From NCBI RefSeq assembly GCF_910594985.1, contig NZ_CAJVCE010000017.1:1-64000 (forward strand): a stretch of 64,000 nucleotides of DNA, given 5' to 3'. Positions 42,521 to 52,256 of this stretch are shown one piece after another; within the stretch, counting starts at the first letter, position 1, and every line of letters starts with the position of its first letter. The notes under the pieces were generated by a model. It was not told the origin of the DNA, did not search any database, and saw nothing but the letters and a program-made list of their open reading frames with translations. Both the position numbers and the translations under genes were made by a program. This DNA is from Paenibacillus allorhizosphaerae. GTDB lineage: Bacteria; Bacillota; Bacilli; Paenibacillales; NBRC-103111.

Positions 42521-43423
42521 ATGAAAGCGAATTCGCTGATGAAGAAGGTTTGGTCCGATAAAGTTTTGTATCTCATGCTGCTGCCCTGCATCGTATATTT
42601 CGTCCTTTTCCATGTGTGGCCCATCATCGGCATGAAGCTGGCCTTTTACGACTACCGCATTCTGGGCGGCGACGAGTTCGTCGGACTCAAATATTTCAAG
42701 GAGCTTTTCAGCACTCCGGTCTTCTTCAACGTATTGCAAAACACGTTAATTATTAGCGCCATGAAAATGTTTCTTCTTTTTCCGATCCCGATTTTGTTCG
42801 CGTTGGTACTGAATGAATTCGCCAATGGGAAGTTCCGCAAAGCGGTGCAGGTCGTATCGTACTTACCGCATTTTCTGTCATGGGTCGTGATCGCGGGCAT
42901 CTGGTTCGAGTTTTTGTCCCCTTCCACGGGTGCCGTTAATGAGTTCATCAAGGCGCTCGGACTGCCGGCCAAAGATTTTCTTACCGACAAAGACAGCATT
43001 CGTTGGGTGCTGCTGGCGAGCGAAGCTTGGCGCAGCATCGGCTGGGACTCGATTATTTTTCTTGCCGCGATTATGGGCGTCAGTCCCAGCCTGTATGAAG
43101 CCGCTTACGTCGACGGGGCGAGCCGGTGGCATATTGTGACCCGGATCGTTCTGCCGCATTTGTATGTGCCGATGGTGACGATCTTTATCCTGAACGTCGG
43201 CTTCATTATGAACGCCGGATTGGATCAGGTACTAAACTTTACGAACGATTCCGTCAACAGCCATATCGATATTATCGACACATACGTCTATCGGGTCGGT
43301 CTGATCAACGGGCAATATTCGTTTGCGACGGCGGCCAATTTGTTCAAAAGCTTGATCGGGGTCGTGCTTGTGCTGTCCACGCATTTTATCTCGAAGAAAT
43401 TAACCTCTAAAGGGGCATGGTAA
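42521..43423 (+). CDS. Sugar ABC importer permease, LplB/YtcP-type subunit 1
   Basis: 300 residues from ATG 42521 (AGGAGGTG 6 bases upstream; the GTG at 42512 is part of that site). Six membrane segments. N-terminal YLMLLPCIVYFVLFHVWPIIGMKLAFYDYR and the EAA loop YEAAYVDGASRWHIVTRIVLPHL are typical of LplB-type permeases for complex oligosaccharides. It pairs with the permease at 43439 and the binding protein at 44358. No ATPase gene is present, as is usual for importers sharing an MsmX-like ATPase. Confidence 0.88.
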   Translation: MKANSLMKKVWSDKVLYLMLLPCIVYFVLFHVWPIIGMKLAFYDYRILGGDEFVGLKYFKELFSTPVFFNVLQNTLIISAMKMFLLFPIPILFALVLNEFANGKFRKAVQVVSYLPHFLSWVVIAGIWFEFLSPSTGAVNEFIKALGLPAKDFLTDKDSIRWVLLASEAWRSIGWDSIIFLAAIMGVSPSLYEAAYVDGASRWHIVTRIVLPHLYVPMVTIFILNVGFIMNAGLDQVLNFTNDSVNSHIDIIDTYVYRVGLINGQYSFATAANLFKSLIGVVLVLSTHFISKKLTSKGAW

Positions 43424-43438
43424 GGAGGTGGACGGTTC

Positions 43439-44323
43439 ATGCTGGCTAGAAAGCTTACCGTTTCCAAAGCGTTCCTCGGACTGATTTTGACGGTGGTCAC
43501 GCTTACGATGTTCGTCCCGATCGTCAACTTGTTCGCCAGAGCGCTGTCGCACCCGGCTAAGGTTCACTTGTTGCACGGATATGAAATTTGGCCGCGGGGA
43601 TTCTCTTTCATTAATTTTCAAGTCGTCCTCAGCAATCCGATCGTTGGAAGGGCGCTGCTCAACTCTTTGTTCATCACGGTGGTCGGCACGTGCCTCAGCA
43701 TCTTTTTTACAACGATCGCCGCGTATGTGCTAACGCGCAAAAATCTTACTTTCAAAACGCCGCTCATGATCTTCCTCATCATCATTATGATTTTCGAGCC
43801 GGGGATCGTACAGGAATATATGGTCATGAAAGACCTGCACTTGCTCGACAGCCTGTGGGCGATGGTGCTATATCGGATGATTAATGTGTATTACCTGATC
43901 ATTATGATGCGGTTCCTGGAAGAAATTCCGGACTCCTTGATCGAGGCCGCCAAAATCGACGGGGCGGGGCACATTACCTTATTTATGCGAATCGTCATGC
44001 CGCTGGCGCGCATCCCGCTCTTAACCATCGGCATGTTCTACGCGATTGCAAAGTGGAACGAGTTTTTCAAATCGAGCATTTTCTTGTCGAGCCGTGAAAA
44101 TACGGTGCTGCAGGTGCTCCTCAGACAGTTTGTCGTCGAACGGGACACGACAACCCTCGTCGGCGCAGCCGATCTGCTCAAAAACAACAACATTGCGCAG
44201 CTTGATTTCTCATCGTTGAAAGCGGCTACAATCGTCATTGCCATGGTTCCGATTCTAATGCTCTATCCGATCATCCTGAAGTATTACACCAAAGGGGTCA
44301 TGGATGGCGGCGTCAAAGAATAA
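43439..44323 (+). CDS. Sugar ABC importer permease, YtcP-type subunit 2
   Basis: 294 residues, ATG with AAGGAGGTG upstream. Six membrane segments and the EAA-loop sequence IEAAKIDGAGHITLFMRIVMPLARIPLLTIGMFYAIAKWNEFFKS identify a CUT1-type permease. The C-terminal YPIILKYYTKGVMDGGVKE is the standard ending of this subgroup. It lies 15 bp after the first permease gene. Confidence 0.88.
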   Translation: MLARKLTVSKAFLGLILTVVTLTMFVPIVNLFARALSHPAKVHLLHGYEIWPRGFSFINFQVVLSNPIVGRALLNSLFITVVGTCLSIFFTTIAAYVLTRKNLTFKTPLMIFLIIIMIFEPGIVQEYMVMKDLHLLDSLWAMVLYRMINVYYLIIMMRFLEEIPDSLIEAAKIDGAGHITLFMRIVMPLARIPLLTIGMFYAIAKWNEFFKSSIFLSSRENTVLQVLLRQFVVERDTTTLVGAADLLKNNNIAQLDFSSLKAATIVIAMVPILMLYPIILKYYTKGVMDGGVKE

Positions 44324-44357
44324 TTTCAATTTCATTTGAAACTAGGAGGAAACAGAA

Positions 44358-45815
44358 ATGAGAAAAATGTTTACGCTGATGGCAGCCGGCCTGATGCTGG
44401 CAACGACCGCTTGCAGCTCCGGCAATCCTAAGGCTCCGGCCGATTCGGCGCAAGGCGCGTCCGGTCAGCAGCCCGTTACGATTTCCATTGTCGACAAGGA
44501 CTTGACCCCGGACGATAAATTGCTCAAAGGCATTGAAGAAGGCATGAAGGCCGAAGGCAAAAATGTGAAGCTGCAGCTCGTTCCGGTGCAGAGCGGCACC
44601 TATTCCGAGAAGCTGGGACTGCTGCTGCAAAGCGGCAACATCCCCGATCTGATCTACTTCCAGGGGGGAGATTACCAGTTCGCGGTAACGCAAAAAATTC
44701 TTGAAGATTTAACGCCGTATATCGAGAAATCGACGTATGTAAAGGCGTCCATGAACACATACAACAAAGAGAGAACGAAGAACTATCCGTATCTCGTCTG
44801 GCTGTCGCCGACCAGCAGCTCGGTGCCGGTTGTACGCCAGGACTGGCTGAACAAGACGGCTTCGGGCAAAGACTTGCTCGCAAATCCGACGATAGACAAC
44901 TACTACAACTTCTTCAAGGAAGTGAAGGAGAAGAACGGCGCGAAGTTCGCATACACGACGGCCGGCACTTTGGATGAGCTCGATGCCACGTTCGGTCAAG
45001 CATTCGGATTAACGTCGACATGGATCAAAGGCGCGGACGGCAAATATGCATTCGGCAAAACAACGTCGTTCGAAAAAGAGAAATTGGAATTTTACGCAAA
45101 GCTCTATAAAGAAGGCTTGCTCGATCCGGAGTTTCTGACCAAGAAATGGGACACGAAGGAAAAAGCGTTCTACGACGGGCAAGCGGCGGTTATCGCCGGG
45201 ACGCAGGGCAAAGTGATCGATATTTATAATACGAAAGCGACGTCCCAGAACGGTGCGAATGCGAAAATTACGCCGCTGCCGCCAGCCAAAGGCAAAGCGC
45301 AAGGCTATACGCCGGTCGATGTGAGCAAGGAAAGCCGCGGCTTCGCTATCGGCAAGACGTCTAAGAACAAAGATATGGCATTCGCCGTATTGGAGTTTTT
45401 GGCCAGCCCCAAAGGGCAAATGCTCGATAAGCTCGGTGTGGAAGGCGAGCAGTATCAGGTTGTGGACAACAAGATCAAATTTACGGCCAAATTCGCCGAA
45501 TGGTATCCGCGCTTTGTCGAGTCGACCGTGAATTTCAAGCCTGACAAAGCGTTCGATCCGTCTACGCCTTACTTGTCCGAGCCGGCAACCAAATCGCTCG
45601 AAATGATGACATCCCTTTCCACCAAAGACAACAGCTTCATCATCCCTGCGGAGCTTGCGGCCAAGTGGGACGCCTGCAACGCGCTGTACAAAGAATTCGC
45701 CGCCAATGTCGTGACCGGCAAGAAGACGATCGCCGATTTCGATAAATTCGTGCAGGATTGGAACGCTGCCGGCGGCAAAGAAATTACGGAATACGCGAAT
45801 AAAACGATCAAATAA
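44358..45815 (+). CDS. Extracellular solute-binding lipoprotein of the ABC importer
   Basis: 485 residues, ATG with AGGAGGAAAC upstream. Signal peptide with lipobox LATTAC (Cys19). The mature protein matches LplA-type family-1 binding proteins: GTYSEKLGLLLQSGNIPDLIYFQGGD, PYLVWLSPTSSSVPVVRQDWLNK and RGFAIGKTSKNKDMAFAVLEFLASPKGQ. It should deliver the substrate to the two permeases encoded just upstream. The substrate is not deducible directly. The downstream genes point to a ribosyl-containing compound. Confidence 0.88.
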   Translation: MRKMFTLMAAGLMLATTACSSGNPKAPADSAQGASGQQPVTISIVDKDLTPDDKLLKGIEEGMKAEGKNVKLQLVPVQSGTYSEKLGLLLQSGNIPDLIYFQGGDYQFAVTQKILEDLTPYIEKSTYVKASMNTYNKERTKNYPYLVWLSPTSSSVPVVRQDWLNKTASGKDLLANPTIDNYYNFFKEVKEKNGAKFAYTTAGTLDELDATFGQAFGLTSTWIKGADGKYAFGKTTSFEKEKLEFYAKLYKEGLLDPEFLTKKWDTKEKAFYDGQAAVIAGTQGKVIDIYNTKATSQNGANAKITPLPPAKGKAQGYTPVDVSKESRGFAIGKTSKNKDMAFAVLEFLASPKGQMLDKLGVEGEQYQVVDNKIKFTAKFAEWYPRFVESTVNFKPDKAFDPSTPYLSEPATKSLEMMTSLSTKDNSFIIPAELAAKWDACNALYKEFAANVVTGKKTIADFDKFVQDWNAAGGKEITEYANKTIK

Positions 45816-45888
45816 ATATACGGACATGACGGGGTGCAAGGCTGAATAACGGCTTTGCACTTCTGACTGGAAGGGAGAGAAGCATATC

Positions 45889-47049
45889 GTGATTTCATTT
45901 GCGGATCGGGTGAAGGGAGTCGTCTACGGTACGGCCTACGGCGATGCCATGGGGGCGGTTGTGGAGAAAATGACGCATGCCCAGATCGTGGAAAAGTATG
46001 GCCGGATCGAGACGACGCGGACGAAATGGTGGAAGGCCGATTGGCCGGAAACGACGCGGCTCGGCCGGATGAGAGGACAAGGCATCGTTACGGACGATAC
46101 GCTGATGACACTCGCGCTCATGAACGTGTACTGCACCGAACGGCGGCATCTGGATGCGTACGATATGGCGAATGAATTTGTCAAAGAGATCGCGTTCCGT
46201 CCCCGGTACATTCCGGAATTCGGCAAAGAAGCGCTTATATTGGACCGGTTATTTTATCCGGAAAAACATATATTCACCCGTCACGTGCTGGCGAACTGCG
46301 AGCCGCGCGAGGGCGGCTACGGCAATATGGTCAACTGCGGAGCGGCGATGTATATCGCTCCCGTCGGCATCGTCAACGCCTGCAACCCGAAGGCCGCGTA
46401 CGACGAAGCGATCTTGTTCGCATCCGGCCATCAGGTGAGCTACGGCCTGGAAGCGGCGGGCGTGCTGGCCTGCTGCGTGGCCAAAGCGTTCGAGCCGGGC
46501 GCCACCGTCCGGGATATCGTAGATACGGCTTTGCGCTACGCAAAGGATGGAACGGGACGGGCGATCGAGGACATCTGCGAGAAGGCATTGGAGCTGCGGT
46601 CCGAAAAGCAAGATCGGAGCCGGGTCGTCCAAGCTTTTCACGAAGTGATGGTCCGCTACTCGCCGATGGGCGACGATGTGAACCGCAGTATCAACAAGGT
46701 AGGCATTCCGTCGAACCATTACACGCCGAGCCGGTTGTTTTCGATCGAGGAGCTGCCGCTGGCGCTGGGCTACATCGTTCTGCACGACGGCGATATGCTA
46801 GAGGCGGTCAAAGACGGCGTCAGCTCGGGGCGCGACACGGACTCCATCGGCGTCATGATCGGCGCGATTCTGGGGGCGATGCAGGGCGTTGCCGCGATCC
46901 CGCCGGACGAAATCGCCGTCCTGGAGGAAGCGAACAAGCAGAACTTTGAAACCGAGTGCAGCCGGTTCATTGAAGCGGCCGCAGCCATTATTAAGGCGGA
47001 TTTGGAATCCAATGAGCGCAGGGGGCAGCAGCTCCATTCAATACAGTAA
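45889..47049 (+). CDS. ADP-ribosylglycohydrolase-family protein
   Basis: 386 residues, GTG start with GGGAGAG upstream. All-helical ARH fold with the dinuclear Mg site residues visible: T68-D69-D70 (GIVTDDTLMTLAL) and D315/D317 (SSGRDTDSIG), plus GTAYGDAMGAVVE near the start. Such enzymes cleave N- or O-glycosidic bonds to ribose. In catabolic operons some act on small ribosides rather than ADP-ribosylated proteins. It is followed 16 bp later by a second, divergent family member and then a ribokinase. Confidence 0.85.
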   Translation: MISFADRVKGVVYGTAYGDAMGAVVEKMTHAQIVEKYGRIETTRTKWWKADWPETTRLGRMRGQGIVTDDTLMTLALMNVYCTERRHLDAYDMANEFVKEIAFRPRYIPEFGKEALILDRLFYPEKHIFTRHVLANCEPREGGYGNMVNCGAAMYIAPVGIVNACNPKAAYDEAILFASGHQVSYGLEAAGVLACCVAKAFEPGATVRDIVDTALRYAKDGTGRAIEDICEKALELRSEKQDRSRVVQAFHEVMVRYSPMGDDVNRSINKVGIPSNHYTPSRLFSIEELPLALGYIVLHDGDMLEAVKDGVSSGRDTDSIGVMIGAILGAMQGVAAIPPDEIAVLEEANKQNFETECSRFIEAAAAIIKADLESNERRGQQLHSIQ

Positions 47050-47065
47050 AGGCGGTGGACCCATA

Positions 47066-49171
47066 GTGATCCCTTCAAATTATTTGGAAAAAGTGTACTC
47101 CGGCTATCTTGGCATGAATATCGGAATCCGGCTGGGCGCTCCGGTGGAGCCGACGATCTGGACTTACGAGCGAATCAAAAATACGTACGGCGAAATTAAC
47201 GATTATGTGAAGGAATTTAAAAACTTCGCGGCTGACGACGATGCGAACGGCCCGTACTACTTCTTGCGCGCGCTGTACGACGATGCGGTCGACCGCGACA
47301 TTACGCCGAACGATGTCGCCCGCGCCTGGCTGAACTATGCCCGTGAAGGCATCGGCATGTTCTGGTGGGGCGGCTATGGCGTGAGCACCGAGCATACGGC
47401 ATATATTAATTTGAAGAACGGCATCCCGGCTCCGCAATCGGGTTCCATCGAACAAAACGGCCTCATTATCGCCGAGCAGATCGGCGGGCAAATTTTTATC
47501 GATACATGGGGGCTTGTGAATCCTGGCAATCCTAAGAAAGCCGCAGACTTCGGCGAAGCGGCGGCTCGAGTATCACACGACGGCGAAGGCGTGCTGGGAG
47601 CCCGATTCTTATGCGCGGCGATTGCCAAAGCGTTCGAAACCTCGAACATTCATGAAATCATTGAAGCGGGACTCGGTCAAATCCCGCAAGATTCGCTCTA
47701 TGCGCAGGTAGCAAGAGCCGTTCTGGCCTTCCACACGCAGCATCCGGACGACTTCCGCGAGTGCCGCGATATGCTGGAGAGAGACTGGGGCTATGACAAA
47801 TACAAAGGCGTCTGCCACATCATCCCGAATGCCGGCGTCTGCGTGCTCGCGATGATTTACGGTCAAGGCGACTTTAACCGGACCGTCGAGATCGCGACGA
47901 TGTGCGGCTGGGATACGGACTGCAATGCCGGCAACGTCGGGACGGTGCTGGGCGTAGCCTGCGGCTTGGAAGGCATCGCCGGCAAGTACCGCAAGCCGAT
48001 CAACGACTCTATCGTGATGTCGGGCATTTCCGGCTACCTCAATATCCTGGATATTCCTACGTATGCCAAGGAGCTCGCGATTCTGGGCTACCGTCTGGCG
48101 AAAGAGCCGTGCCCGCAGCAGCTTCTCGACAGCTTCAAGGAGGGCGAAATCTACTTCGACTTCGAGCTGCCGGGATCGACGCATAACATCCGCGTGTCCG
48201 ATCCGTTCTTCTGCGAAGCCCGGCATTCCACGGAAAAAGCATCCCGGGGAACCGGCTCGCTGGAAGTCATCTTCGACCGCATGACCCGCGGAGAGAAATC
48301 CAAGGTGTTCTACAAGCCTTTCTATACGCGCGCCGACTTCAGCGACGAGCGGTATTCGCCGACGTTCGCCCCCCGTGTTTATTCCGGTCAAAAAGTATCG
48401 ATGCATATATACCTCGACCAATGGGGCGGCAACGAAACGATGGGGATTGCGCCGTATGTTCGCTTGGCGAAGAGTAAAAAAGAACTCGTGCAAGGTTACG
48501 TCAAGCTAGTTGATCAGGAATGGATTCATGTCGAGTTCGACATTCCCGATTCGGAAGGCGAGCTGATCGACGAGGTCGGCATCGTGCTGGAAGCCTACTC
48601 GACCCGCAAGCCGAAGAGCCTCGGCCGCGTCTTCATCGATGAATTTCGCATTTACGGCAAATCCGCTTATTCGATCGACTTCGGCAAGCAATCGTCAGAC
48701 TTCGGCTGCGTGACGCCATTCGCCCACAACCACGGTGCCTGGAGCCTGGTGGACGGGGCGATGTATCTGATGACCGCCGAGCCCAGCGAAGCGTATACGG
48801 GCAATTACTTCTCGCGGGATTATTCCGTGTCGGTGAAGATCAACCCGCAGATCGGCGATTCGCATCTGGTTGCCATTCGCGCGCAAGGAGCGATGAGAGG
48901 CTATCACGCAGGCTTGGACGGGAAGGGTCAGGTTGCGCTGTACATCAACGACTTCGGGTATAAGAAGCTCGCCGCCGCAAGCTATCCGTGGCAGTTGAAT
49001 CAGGAGTACGATCTGACGTTGACCGCGCAAGGAAATTTGATTACGCTAAGCATTGACGGCCAGCAAGTACTGCAGCATTCGGACGATACATGGAGCTACG
49101 GAATGTATGGTGTAAGCACGCTTGGCGCGGCCAGAGCTTATTACAGCGATATAAGAGTAACGGAGATATAA
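47066..49171 (+). CDS. ADP-ribosylglycohydrolase-family protein with C-terminal beta-sandwich domains
   Basis: 701 residues from GTG 47066 (AAAGGCGGTGG 7 bases upstream); an open frame further upstream overlaps the previous gene. The N-terminal ~390 residues form an ARH domain with D57-D58-D59 (AADDDANGPYYFL) and the CGWDTDCNAGNVG metal motif near residue 283. After that come two beta-rich regions: one near 410-540 and a LamG-like/concanavalin-type end (YAFAHNHGAWSLVDGAMY-like; LTAQGNLITLSIDGQQVLQ). No signal peptide, so intracellular. The added sandwiches suggest recognition of a larger glycoside than ADP-ribose. Confidence 0.82.
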   Translation: MIPSNYLEKVYSGYLGMNIGIRLGAPVEPTIWTYERIKNTYGEINDYVKEFKNFAADDDANGPYYFLRALYDDAVDRDITPNDVARAWLNYAREGIGMFWWGGYGVSTEHTAYINLKNGIPAPQSGSIEQNGLIIAEQIGGQIFIDTWGLVNPGNPKKAADFGEAAARVSHDGEGVLGARFLCAAIAKAFETSNIHEIIEAGLGQIPQDSLYAQVARAVLAFHTQHPDDFRECRDMLERDWGYDKYKGVCHIIPNAGVCVLAMIYGQGDFNRTVEIATMCGWDTDCNAGNVGTVLGVACGLEGIAGKYRKPINDSIVMSGISGYLNILDIPTYAKELAILGYRLAKEPCPQQLLDSFKEGEIYFDFELPGSTHNIRVSDPFFCEARHSTEKASRGTGSLEVIFDRMTRGEKSKVFYKPFYTRADFSDERYSPTFAPRVYSGQKVSMHIYLDQWGGNETMGIAPYVRLAKSKKELVQGYVKLVDQEWIHVEFDIPDSEGELIDEVGIVLEAYSTRKPKSLGRVFIDEFRIYGKSAYSIDFGKQSSDFGCVTPFAHNHGAWSLVDGAMYLMTAEPSEAYTGNYFSRDYSVSVKINPQIGDSHLVAIRAQGAMRGYHAGLDGKGQVALYINDFGYKKLAAASYPWQLNQEYDLTLTAQGNLITLSIDGQQVLQHSDDTWSYGMYGVSTLGAARAYYSDIRVTEI

Positions 49172-49229
49172 ACGGAAGAACGTTCCGCAGCACGGCGGCT
49201 CTGCAGTCTTCCGGGATCGGAGTGGACTT

Positions 49230-50129
49230 ATGAACAAAATTATTGTGCTGGGCAGTGCCAACATGGATATGGTGATGCGGACGAGCCGCGTCCCGGAGAT
49301 CGGCGAGACGATGAGGGGCGAAGGATTTTTCCTCTCGCCCGGCGGCAAAGGCGCCAACCAAGCGGTCGCTTGCGCCAAGATGGGCGCCGATACGTGGTTC
49401 ATGGGCAAAGTCGGCGACGATATTTTCGGCGGGTCGCTGGCGGATGGCCTTGCGAGCTATGGCGTACGCACCGACTACATGGTGCGCGAGCCGAACGTGA
49501 CGACGGGTGTCGCCGCGATCACCGTATGCAACGGAAACAACAGCATCATCCTCGATGGCGGTGCCAACAATCAGGTTACGCCGGAGTACATCCGCCGATA
49601 TGAACGGGAGCTGCTTTCCGCTTCCGCCGTCATGCTGCAGTTGGAGATTCCGATGGAGACCGTATACGAGGCCGTGCGTATGCTGAAAGGCAAAGTGCCG
49701 ATATTCCTGAACCCGGCTCCCGCCGTTCCGATCGATGATGAGATTTTGCGGGGAGTGGATTATTTCACGCCGAACGAAATCGAGTGCCGCATGTATACGA
49801 ATATCGAGATCCGGAGCACCGAGGATGCGTTCCATGCTTTGCATATTTTACGCGGCAAAGGCATTCAATACCCGCTGATTACCCTCGGTGAGAAGGGAAT
49901 CGCGTATTATAACGGGACGGAGAATGTGTATAAGGAAGCCCTCAAGGTTAAGGCTATCGATACGACCGCGGCGGGGGACACGTTCTCGGGTACGCTGGCC
50001 GCGATGATCGTCACGGGCAAAAGTATGGATGAAGCGGTGGATTTGGCGCAGCGCGCTTCCGCGATTGCCGTGACTCGCTTGGGAGCACAAGAGGCGATCC
50101 CCGGGATTGAAGAGATTGTAAAGCAGTGA
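49230..50129 (+). CDS. Ribokinase-like PfkB-family sugar kinase
   Basis: 299 residues, ATG with CGGAGTGG upstream. PfkB signatures: N-terminal SPGGKGANQAVACAKMGA and C-terminal DTTAAGDTFSGTLAAMI with catalytic base D250. The sequence is close to RbsK in pattern (GSANMDMVM at the start, NPAPAVPIDDE). It should phosphorylate ribose, or a close relative, released by the glycohydrolases upstream. Last gene of the operon. Confidence 0.87.
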   Translation: MNKIIVLGSANMDMVMRTSRVPEIGETMRGEGFFLSPGGKGANQAVACAKMGADTWFMGKVGDDIFGGSLADGLASYGVRTDYMVREPNVTTGVAAITVCNGNNSIILDGGANNQVTPEYIRRYERELLSASAVMLQLEIPMETVYEAVRMLKGKVPIFLNPAPAVPIDDEILRGVDYFTPNEIECRMYTNIEIRSTEDAFHALHILRGKGIQYPLITLGEKGIAYYNGTENVYKEALKVKAIDTTAAGDTFSGTLAAMIVTGKSMDEAVDLAQRASAIAVTRLGAQEAIPGIEEIVKQ

Positions 50130-50176
50130 GTCTAAGAGTGATCTACGTGTAATCCAATGAATAAAATACGACGATG

Positions 50177-50223
50177 ACGCGCTTCAGGGATAAGCTCTTC
50201 CATGATAAGCGCGTTTTCTTTTT
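50177..50223 (+). terminator. Terminator of the AtuA-ribokinase operon
   Basis: An 8-bp perfect stem ACGCGCTT (50177-50184) and AAGCGCGT (50207-50214) is followed by TTTCTTTTTT, 47 bp after the kinase stop. Confidence 0.8.
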
Positions 50224-50363
50224 TGAGGAGTATAGGATACGGTAGACTTGAAAATTGCCATATACAAATGGGAAAATGAGTGTGGAGAATGGTATTGCTT
50301 CCACATAAAGTTAAAATGGAGTCATCATTGTTCCAACTATGGAGAACTTAAGGAGGATTGAAC

Positions 50364-50753
50364 ATGGATCATCCGCAAGTTAGTTCGATTGTAATCGATG
50401 GAAATATCGAAGCCGTGTGGGATGCGATTACGAGTGAGGACAAGCTTATTCATTGGTATGCGCCAGGGTCGCCTTGGGAAATTCCAAGTCTGGCTGCGGG
50501 GGAGAAGATGCTTTTTACTTTAATGCCCAATCAACATAACAACCTTGCAGAGAAGCTTCCAATGTTCTTGACGATCGAGAAGGTAATACCGAATCAGGAG
50601 TTCTCTTTTGTAGCGGATTCGCAACAAACCATCATAACCTTTATTTTGGAACAGGAGAGTGGAGGAACGCGAGTTGCATGCAATATGGGATTTCGTGAGT
50701 CGTTAGCGAATCTGAAGGCATTCATTGAGGGAAAAGAAATCCCTTACACCTAA
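50364..50753 (+). CDS. SRPBCC/AHSA1-family protein
   Basis: 129 residues from ATG 50364 (AAGGAGG 7 bases upstream). START-like helix-grip fold: SSIVIDGNIEAVWDAITSEDKLIHWYAP at the start, a central beta-rich part with FLTIEKVIPNQEFSFV, then GTRVACNMGFRESLANLKAFIEGKE. Family members bind hydrophobic ligands or chaperones; the function here is unknown. Stand-alone gene. A broken relative is at 22400. Confidence 0.8.
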   Translation: MDHPQVSSIVIDGNIEAVWDAITSEDKLIHWYAPGSPWEIPSLAAGEKMLFTLMPNQHNNLAEKLPMFLTIEKVIPNQEFSFVADSQQTIITFILEQESGGTRVACNMGFRESLANLKAFIEGKEIPYT

Positions 50754-50819
50754 GCACTCATAAGCTGCCCAACAAGAAAAAAACGATCAATGAGATTAAA
50801 AATAAAAATGGCTTGCGTC

Positions 50820-50887
50820 AAAAAAGGAGCGCCACTCCTGATGGGTTAATCAAGGGCCTGAACCCGATGCCATCACGAAGGGCGCTC
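50820..50887 (-). terminator. Structured terminator of the MCP gene
   Basis: GAGCGCC (50827-50833) pairs with GGCGCTC (50881-50887), with a nested GGGTT/AACCC stem. On the minus strand the structure is followed by CCTTTTTTG. It ends transcription of the gene at 50905. Confidence 0.6.
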
Positions 50888-50904
50888 GTATCATTTCGAA
50901 GGAA

Positions 50905-52203
50905 TCATTTTACTTTAAAAAATTCAATTTGCTGCTTTAACTTTGCGGATTGTTCTCTCAAAAGCTCCGAAGAAGCGGCGATCTCCTCCATGACGGCCGT
51001 CTGTTCCTCGGTCGAAGCAAATACGCCTTTGGCTCCCGTATAGATTTGCGATGCGATGTCGGCCATTTTCCGAGCCTCATTCAAAGACGATTGCGCTTGT
51101 CCCGCTTGCGCCGAGACCATGGACGCGATGAGTTCGACGGTTTGGGCCACTTTGTCGGCCTCTCCAACGATCGTTTGCAGTGCCGAAGCCACGGCTTTGC
51201 CATGAGCCGATTCTTGGCGCGCGACTTCAAATTGCTCTGTAATTTGAACGACAGCGTTCCTTACTTCCGCCTGAATTTGCGCGATAAGCTGATTGATATC
51301 GTTCACCGCATGCGAGCTTTGCGCCGCGAGTTTTTTCACTTCATCGGCCACCACCGCAAAGCCCTTCCCGTGTTCGCCGGCTCGTGCCGCTTCAATGGAA
51401 GCATTCAAGGCAAGCAAATGGGTTTGATTCGATATTTCGCCGACCACGCTCGAAATCTCACCGATTTCTTTCGCATTGGTCTCCAAGCATTGAACGACGT
51501 CAATGGATTGTTGATTTAATGCCGCCAGCTTTTGCATGCCGTCGACCAAAGATTGGATGACCGTTTTGTTTTTTTCGATGGTGGTGACCATTTGCTTCGT
51601 CAAATGCCGGGCCGTATCGGATTTTTCATTAATGTCATCCGTCGCCCTAGTCATTTGCTCAACCGTAACGAACATCGCTTCCGACGACTTCGATTGTCGT
51701 TCCGCGCCGCGCGATATATCTTCGACCGTCGACGTAATCAACTCTACATGGGATGCCGCTTGCCCGATCGCCGTCCTTAGTTCATCCACATGACTGTGGG
51801 TCGTTTGATAATTGGTTGAAATGCCGTCGATCATTTCTCTTAAGTTGTCGATCATTCTTGCGAAGGAAAGACCAAGCGCCCTCAATTCATCGTCCGAACG
51901 GCTTGGAAGAAGCTGAACTTGCAAATTTCCTTCCGCAGCATGGTTCGCTGCGACGGTAAGCTGCAAAAGCGGTCGAATGAACCATCTTGCCGCAATCCAT
52001 CCTAAAAATCCGGTCCAAAAAATGCCTAACAACAGGGTAATCCCTATAAAAAGCCACTCCGGGATATATTCCTTACATGCTTCCCGCAAAATGAAAATAA
52101 AAAAGGCGCTTGTCCCGTACGTTATCGTCGAAACGGCCGTGATCCCCAGTACCATTTTCTTCACAATGCTAAATTTCGCTTTTGTCATCGTTATGGACCC
52201 CAT
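50905..52203 (-). CDS. Methyl-accepting chemotaxis protein without a large sensor domain
   Basis: 432 residues. Two N-terminal membrane helices (VLGITAVSTITYGTSAFFIFIL; LFIGITLLLGIFWTGFLGWIAA) are separated by only ~10 residues, so there is no extracellular ligand-binding domain. A HAMP region follows (RWFIRPLLQLTVAANHAAEGN), then the coiled-coil signalling domain with the conserved hairpin EISNQTHLLALNASIEAARAGEHGKGFAVVADEVKKLA. It probably senses membrane or cytoplasmic state, like other short-loop MCPs. It is a stand-alone gene, divergent from UspA. Confidence 0.87.
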   Translation of the reverse strand: MGSITMTKAKFSIVKKMVLGITAVSTITYGTSAFFIFILREACKEYIPEWLFIGITLLLGIFWTGFLGWIAARWFIRPLLQLTVAANHAAEGNLQVQLLPSRSDDELRALGLSFARMIDNLREMIDGISTNYQTTHSHVDELRTAIGQAASHVELITSTVEDISRGAERQSKSSEAMFVTVEQMTRATDDINEKSDTARHLTKQMVTTIEKNKTVIQSLVDGMQKLAALNQQSIDVVQCLETNAKEIGEISSVVGEISNQTHLLALNASIEAARAGEHGKGFAVVADEVKKLAAQSSHAVNDINQLIAQIQAEVRNAVVQITEQFEVARQESAHGKAVASALQTIVGEADKVAQTVELIASMVSAQAGQAQSSLNEARKMADIASQIYTGAKGVFASTEEQTAVMEEIAASSELLREQSAKLKQQIEFFKVK

Positions 52204-52256
52204 TCTTGTTCGAAACCTTTTTATACCATAAGATAACAGAGTTTAGGGGAGACGGG

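Noticed and set aside
46889..47065. 59-codon N-terminal extension of the second ADP-ribosylglycohydrolase
   Set aside because: It overlaps the preceding gene in another frame and reads as Arg/Ser/Pro-rich shadow sequence. The GTG at 47066 has a proper ribosome binding site.
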